A DNA stretch of 64,000 nucleotides from NCBI GenBank assembly GCA_025786725.1, contig JAHLTZ010000001.1, positions 1 through 64,000 of the forward strand. Direction: 5' to 3'. The DNA comes from Syncephalis fuscata. Taxonomy: Eukaryota > Zoopagomycota > Zoopagomycetes > Zoopagales > Piptocephalidaceae. The notes under the pieces are model-generated. The model was given only the letters and a program-made list of their open reading frames with translations. It was not told where the DNA came from and did no database searches. Shown here piece after piece: positions 58,986 to 64,000 of this stretch; within the stretch, counting starts at the first letter, position 1, and every line of letters begins with the position of its first letter. The position numbers were made by a program, and so were the translations under genes.

Positions 58986-61900
58986 TATCATGTGTAGCTG
59001 CTGGGCACATACAACAACAGCGGCGAATAAAACACTGCTAGTTTTTTAAAATATAATAATATACAATAGCTTGATTATACAGTGAAGCTAATATGTATAC
59101 TGGATATATGCGTATTGAATAATAAGTCTATGATAATGCTAATAAGTCATAGCTATCAAATCATTTATTATAACATACAAGCTATATACAATACTAAAGC
59201 ATGGGGCAGTGTAGAGTATTTATAGTATTGTATTTTGATATTTAATGACACTCATCGCCCAGCTTCACGTTCAATAGAGCAAATGCTTAATTCAATAAAA
59301 TAAAATATTATTTAATGATAGCCGTTTTGATCCCCAAACCACAATATAATTAAATGATTTGATTATTAATAAGGCTCACCATCCGTTCTATCTTCAATAA
59401 AACAAATTTTTACTTTAGTTACGCGAATGTTATTAAATGTAGTTATTTGACCTTCAAATTATACTAAATACATAATAAATTGTTTATAAAAATAAATTAT
59501 TTGATAACTCCAAAAGCACATTTTATTTAATTTAGTAAGCAAATAACAAGTTCACATGCTTTTAAATTAAAAGTTAAAATGGAATAACACATTACATTAT
59601 ATGATTGGGAAACATATACATATGAACAATCACGCCAATAAGATACATACTGGATATCAGTATTAATTATTAGCAACAAACAATTAATACAAAAATATAA
59701 AGAATAATTGCTTGTTAGTGGTGAATATATGGGCAATCACACGAGCTAATATTTTACGTTAATGATAAATAATAGCTTTACTTAATACCAATGATAGCAA
59801 TAGTTTTGAAGCAGTGTTATTTATATGTTACTTAAGGACTTTTATTATGAAATAATTATACTTAATCAATAGTTATTGGTATAAAAGTATTACTACCATA
59901 TAACAGCTCGATAATATTTTACTTGGTAATAATTAATTGATTTGTGGCATTTCTGTGTAATACCTTATTTAATCATTTTGACTTGTATTGTAATGCTAAT
60001 TATTTAATTAACTTAATTTGTTTTAAACTAATAATAGAATAAAACACCATGCTGTTTTAAAACAACAAACGACTTTTAGTTAGCGTCTTTTCAAACTACA
60101 AAGCGCATGAATAAATTAAATGAAACAACGCCAAGTTTATTTGTAAAACACAAATATTATGATTGCTTTTTTAATTTATTTAAACACCGCTTTTGAACAT
60201 CGTTAAATTGATCTTCCATCGGATCATTTGGGACGATATCAATATATTTCATCGGGAGCTACTCAGCTTGTTGGCAAACTATAGACACATCAATAGTAAT
60301 AGGTCGAATTCATACTTATTGACCCGTGCCACCTTGATTCAAATCCCCTTGGTCATGAGTACAATAGTAGCACGTGGAATATCCAATTAACAAACAATTG
60401 GACTTTCGAATGTATTATCTACACGTGCATTAATAACACTACCGCAACCTAGTGCGGAGCAATAATGATGAGTATGAGGAATAAGGAATGAATGAATGAG
60501 TGAAAAAGGGAAAGTCTTTTACGCTGCTTTGTGCTCAATATAATGCCATAATACTGCCCATAGGGTCACCGTGCCAGTATGGAATGTGCAGCTTTCATTG
60601 TCCATCTGCGGAACTGCTCTATTCCCGACTGTTGTCTAGAGTGTGGACCAGCTCCGACACTATGCTGTCATCGACGCAAGTGAAGTTGTTGCTGAATGAT
60701 CTACCATTTCTGGTAGTTCAGCCATTTAGCCATACTGATATGTTTGTGACCGCGCGCGTTATTTCTATTCCAGCTTTTTATTTCTATATTGATATTGCAT
60801 ATTTGCCTTTTTAAGTCGACTCATTTAGTCGTTCTACACCGGCCGAAAGAACCATCCCAGTGGGCATGCCATTCCCGCTTCTTATCTTGGCACCCCTTGA
60901 TCTATTTCTAGGCATGTCTGAGATTAGTAGTTTGTGCGGCCGCTAATGTGTTACCCTTTCGGCGGACTGCTTACTATGCCACATGAGGAGAATAAGCACT
61001 GGTGTGTAAGTATGTGCGGAAAGGGATGCGAGTACATGGCAACTTCTTATAATGAATAATCTCCACTCCTTTTGAACAGCTTCACTTTTCTTTTCTTTAT
61101 TCATCATCATTGCACTCTACTACTACTACTAGTCTAAATTACTTTCTCCTACTTGGTTTTATAGTTGATTATTTCCACACTTACACTCGCGTTTACACTT
61201 TGCCGCTATCACTTCAAAGTAAGTTAACTGTTTATAAAGCGTATGCGTGATTAGTGTGTCGTTTTTTATTATGGTTGGACAAAGCACATGCCGTTTGCTT
61301 ATTGTTTTGACTACCTATCATATGTGCATACGCATGTACATATGTTGAATACTGCTATTGCTACTACAACTGTGCCATTACAAGTAGTTTGATGTCTTTT
61401 AGTTTGTTAGTACTTTACAAGCAACTAGCAAGCTAGAGTTTGCACTAGTAGGCACAGTGATATTATAATGCGTTTTTTAGTTTGTATGGTCTGTGCTGGC
61501 CTATGTTCTATAATAGACTATCTGTCTATTAAGTTTCACTTTCTACGTCATGTTTGGCTTGGTATATATTGGCACCTCACGTGCTATTGCTATTAGCTTG
61601 GCATTTTATAAATTAAATAGAACGCCGTAGAAGCAGGCATGCTATAACAACACCTGATGCTACTTGCCAGCAGATCAACACATCGAATGGCCACCCTCTG
61701 TTGGGTGGTAGTGCAATTAAAAGTCAATAACACGGGGATGGTGTGCACGCCTCTCTTGTACATGACCATTTTTCTTTTTTTGACTTTGAATAGTTGTTTA
61801 TCGGATGAATAGAAATTCGCGCATGGTATGCACGTATATTGATCAGACTGGAGACAGCAAGTACCAGTTCATGCATTGATGATTCATCTCTATCATCGTA

Positions 61901-62671
61901 TGCATTGGCATGTGTTCCCTTCCACGCGACGCATAGCTAATGTGTAGACGAACAATCTATGAGACATCTGCTGCCACCTTTTCTCTTACAAGCATGTGCG
62001 TTTGTTTGTGTGTTTATTGCTCTTCTTTCTATGTTACTTTTCTACACTTGACAAGTAATATCGACTAGGCCGCCTAGTCGCCACATGACTTTCGGGTTTT
62101 TTCCCCTGTTTGACCCATTTCGTCACAAACTACCACATGTATAGAATTGCTTTAAGTATTTTATTTGCTTTTTGATTTGCTTTCATGGAATAGATATATG
62201 AAAAGATGTATCATTAATAATAATAATGATGATTATAAATACAATATTGTTGTTGTTTAATTATCATTAATTAATGTATAAACGTTCTAATTTATTCATG
62301 ACTGCAACTTAAAGACAAATACAACGTTCTCATCTATTGTCAGCAATGATAGCTGCATGTTAGGCCATGTGGTGCGTCGCCATTATCTCGACGAATCGCT
62401 TACCATCCTTACACATTTCTTTGCATACGTCTACTCATACTTGTACAGGTATTTGCCTGTGCTATTACTGTCGTAATGATGAGTTTTGTGAATTGTTATT
62501 ATTACAACTAGTATTATTATTATTAGTACTATTACCATAACCATACAACTTCATCATCCGCTAGACCAGTTCTTGCTGTATCTCCAGAGTTGCAATCCAA
62601 TAGGCGGTCGTTTGCACCTGCCTTTTTTGATATCCACGCGAACACCCTCACTCTGTTACATGTTCATTTAT

Positions 62672-62672
62672 C

Positions 62673-62703
<31 letters not shown>

Positions 62704-62725
62704 CCGTACACACACACACACACAC
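62672..62725 (+). repeat. (CA)n microsatellite, interrupted
   Basis: Two CA dinucleotide blocks are separated by a CGCCCGTA interruption. A complementary (GT)n block follows at about 63055-63075. Confidence 0.9.
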
Positions 62726-63924
62726 CACGCACGCATGGCCTGGTCCATGTGCCTTGTAAAGTGCTGGTAGCAGCAGCTTTTCACCCTTTAAACTGGTCGT
62801 ATTTGAACTTGTTCGCCATCTCACACCGACTATTATTCTGTTATTCTCTTTCTCTCATTTCTTTTCTCTTCTATCCTATTAGCCATAGCTTTGAAATTAC
62901 TCCAACTTTTCCTCTTTATTGTTGCGTTTGTTATTTTCTGTTCACCTACCGTGGTCAATCTGCGGATTTCCCCTTTCACCTAGTATCTATCTTATACACA
63001 CCTGTGAGCTTGTCTTTTATACTTTGCTTATTTACGACGTACGTTTTATAGTATTTGTGTGTGTGTGTGTGTGTGGTAAATAGGATGAAGAAGTGGGATA
63101 GAATGTGCCTATGTATCTATATATTATTAGAAAGATAGATAAATGTATATGTCATGTTATCTTCTTTGCTTCTTTGTTCATTGGTTGATCTATGACAAAT
63201 TGTCTAGATACAAGCTAATGAACTTGTGAATAAGCGGGTAATTTGAAATGTACACTTTTACCATCCATCCATCATTCTTTCTTGTTGGTGAATCACGTGC
63301 GATGATGCCATACATCATAGAAATGAATCATCGGAGCTTTAATATAGCTTCACAGTCCACTATTTGTGATGCTGTGATAATTGCTGCGGCAAATGACGAC
63401 AGCGATTATTTGTGAAAAAATATTGTAGACCGCCATCTATACAATAGATGAATGGTCTGTCAATAAACATGCACAAATGTGGTAAAAGAAAGGGATGTTG
63501 TAGTTCAAGTTGGTAAATAACGGCTTTGACCTCCTTTGGCCTATCGAGCAACTACGTACTATACTCAAAGACTGTAGTATTACATCACTCAGGGGATGTG
63601 AATACATTGATTGCACTGTCCCGTGACCTTCATGTTACAGGGGCAAATTTCCAATTGATATTGAACGTACATACACAATCTAGTCATCAATTGATTACTC
63701 ATTAATGCCACAAATATTATACATTTGTAACAAATACTAATCAATAATTATATTCTTTTGATTTAACAAATATAGGTCTTTCGTCTAATTTCTATTACAC
63801 GCGCGCACATCTATTATCGCTCGATCGTCGCTCGTGTACGTTTATTACATTATTAGCTTACTTTCTACTTACATTGAATTGAATAGCAAAACTACTCTCT
63901 CTATTATAACCTATTGTCATCATC

Positions 63925-64000
63925 ATGAGCTGTGAAAATACTCAAAACGAAACCGTTGTTGCTGACGCCGCACCAGCTGTTGAAACAACTGCTGAGACCG
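63925..64000 (+). CDS. Start of an unidentified gene, cut by the window end
   Basis: An ATG at 63925 follows a C/T-rich leader ending CTATTGTCATCATC. Twenty-five codons are visible, beginning MSCENTQNETVVADAAPAVE. The start is acidic and Ala/Thr-rich with C/G-ending codons (GCC, ACC), a bias shared with RPL17 and suggesting high expression. The family cannot be assigned from this fragment. Confidence 0.6.
   Translation, partial: MSCENTQNETVVADAAPAVETTAET

Larger units (their letters stand above)
58026..63924. other. Gene-poor 5.9-kb stretch
   Basis: No coding exon with family resemblance was found on either strand. Contents: a 75-bp imperfect tandem repeat and repeat copy B (58300-58985); very AT-rich DNA (59000-60180); then GC-richer, pyrimidine-biased DNA (60190-63900) resembling the promoter or leader regions seen upstream of other genes. 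A plausible splice donor (CTTCAAAGTAAGTTAAC) lies at 61213-61229 and might mark a 5'-UTR intron of the gene at 63925. CA and GT dinucleotide arrays lie at 62672-62725 and 63055-63075. Confidence 0.6.

Noticed and set aside
60330-60350. tRNA B-box-like string (GATTCAAATCC)
   Set aside because: No matching A box, acceptor stem or cloverleaf could be drawn around it.
60500-60814. 104-codon open frame in the gene-poor region
   Set aside because: It starts at a non-ATG codon and shows no domain, signal or codon bias like nearby genes.
62672-62725. CRISPR-like spaced repeats
   Set aside because: It is a plain CA microsatellite in a eukaryotic intergenic region, without unique spacers.

Overview
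This window is nuclear DNA of an intron-rich eukaryote, most likely an early-diverging (non-Dikarya) fungus. Fungal-type pieces include a Fzo1-class mitofusin, a LaeA-like SAM methyltransferase, an Lcb3-type sphingoid-base phosphatase, Vma13 and a Pho85/CDK5 kinase. Beside them sit genes that yeasts and most Dikarya lack: two P2X receptor channels, a CHIP/STUB1 ubiquitin ligase, FRG1, and a CH-CH/coiled-coil/GAS2 cytoskeletal linker. The genus cannot be named from sequence alone. All three standard stop codons are used. Introns are mostly about 45-130 nt, GT-AG, with GTAAGT-like donors and TAG acceptors. I also see two AT-AC introns of the minor (U12) class, one GC-AG intron and several 11-19 nt exons.

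Layout, left to right (strand): dispersed-repeat copy A; CNOT2/NOT2 (-); a 190-nt imperfect palindrome; Bro1/ALIX (-); a secreted PPxY-tailed kinase-like protein (-); P2X receptor A (-); gamma-tubulin complex GCP2 (-); Lcb3-type phosphatase (+); small secreted Cys protein (-); RFC3/Rfc5 clamp-loader subunit (+); Fzo1 (-); ribosomal protein uL22/L17 (-); CHIP (+); epsin (+); unknown helical protein (-); methyltransferase (-); COA1/TIM21-like (-); P2X receptor B (-); FRG1 (+); mitoribosomal uL29m/MRPL47 (-); V-ATPase subunit H (-); Pho85/CDK5 kinase (+); CH-CH-GAS2 protein (-); single-alpha-helix repeat protein (+); repeat copy B inside a 5.9-kb gene-poor stretch; and the first 25 codons of a further gene (+).

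There are no operons. Genes are independent, mostly separated by 0.3-1.1 kb of AT-rich DNA, with several divergent promoters (GCP2/phosphatase, P2X-B/FRG1, VMA13/CDK). Functional themes recur: endosomal sorting and endocytosis (Bro1, epsin, PPxY protein, V-ATPase H), mitochondria (Fzo1, COA1, uL29m), and cytoskeleton (GCP2, CH-GAS2, FRG1).

A technical point affects use of this sequence. Several otherwise well-conserved genes carry single-base frame breaks, nearly all equivalent to one lost base in a short homopolymer. They look like consensus errors rather than pseudogenes; positions are given below. For CDSs, the coordinates span first to last codon and the exons are listed in the evidence.
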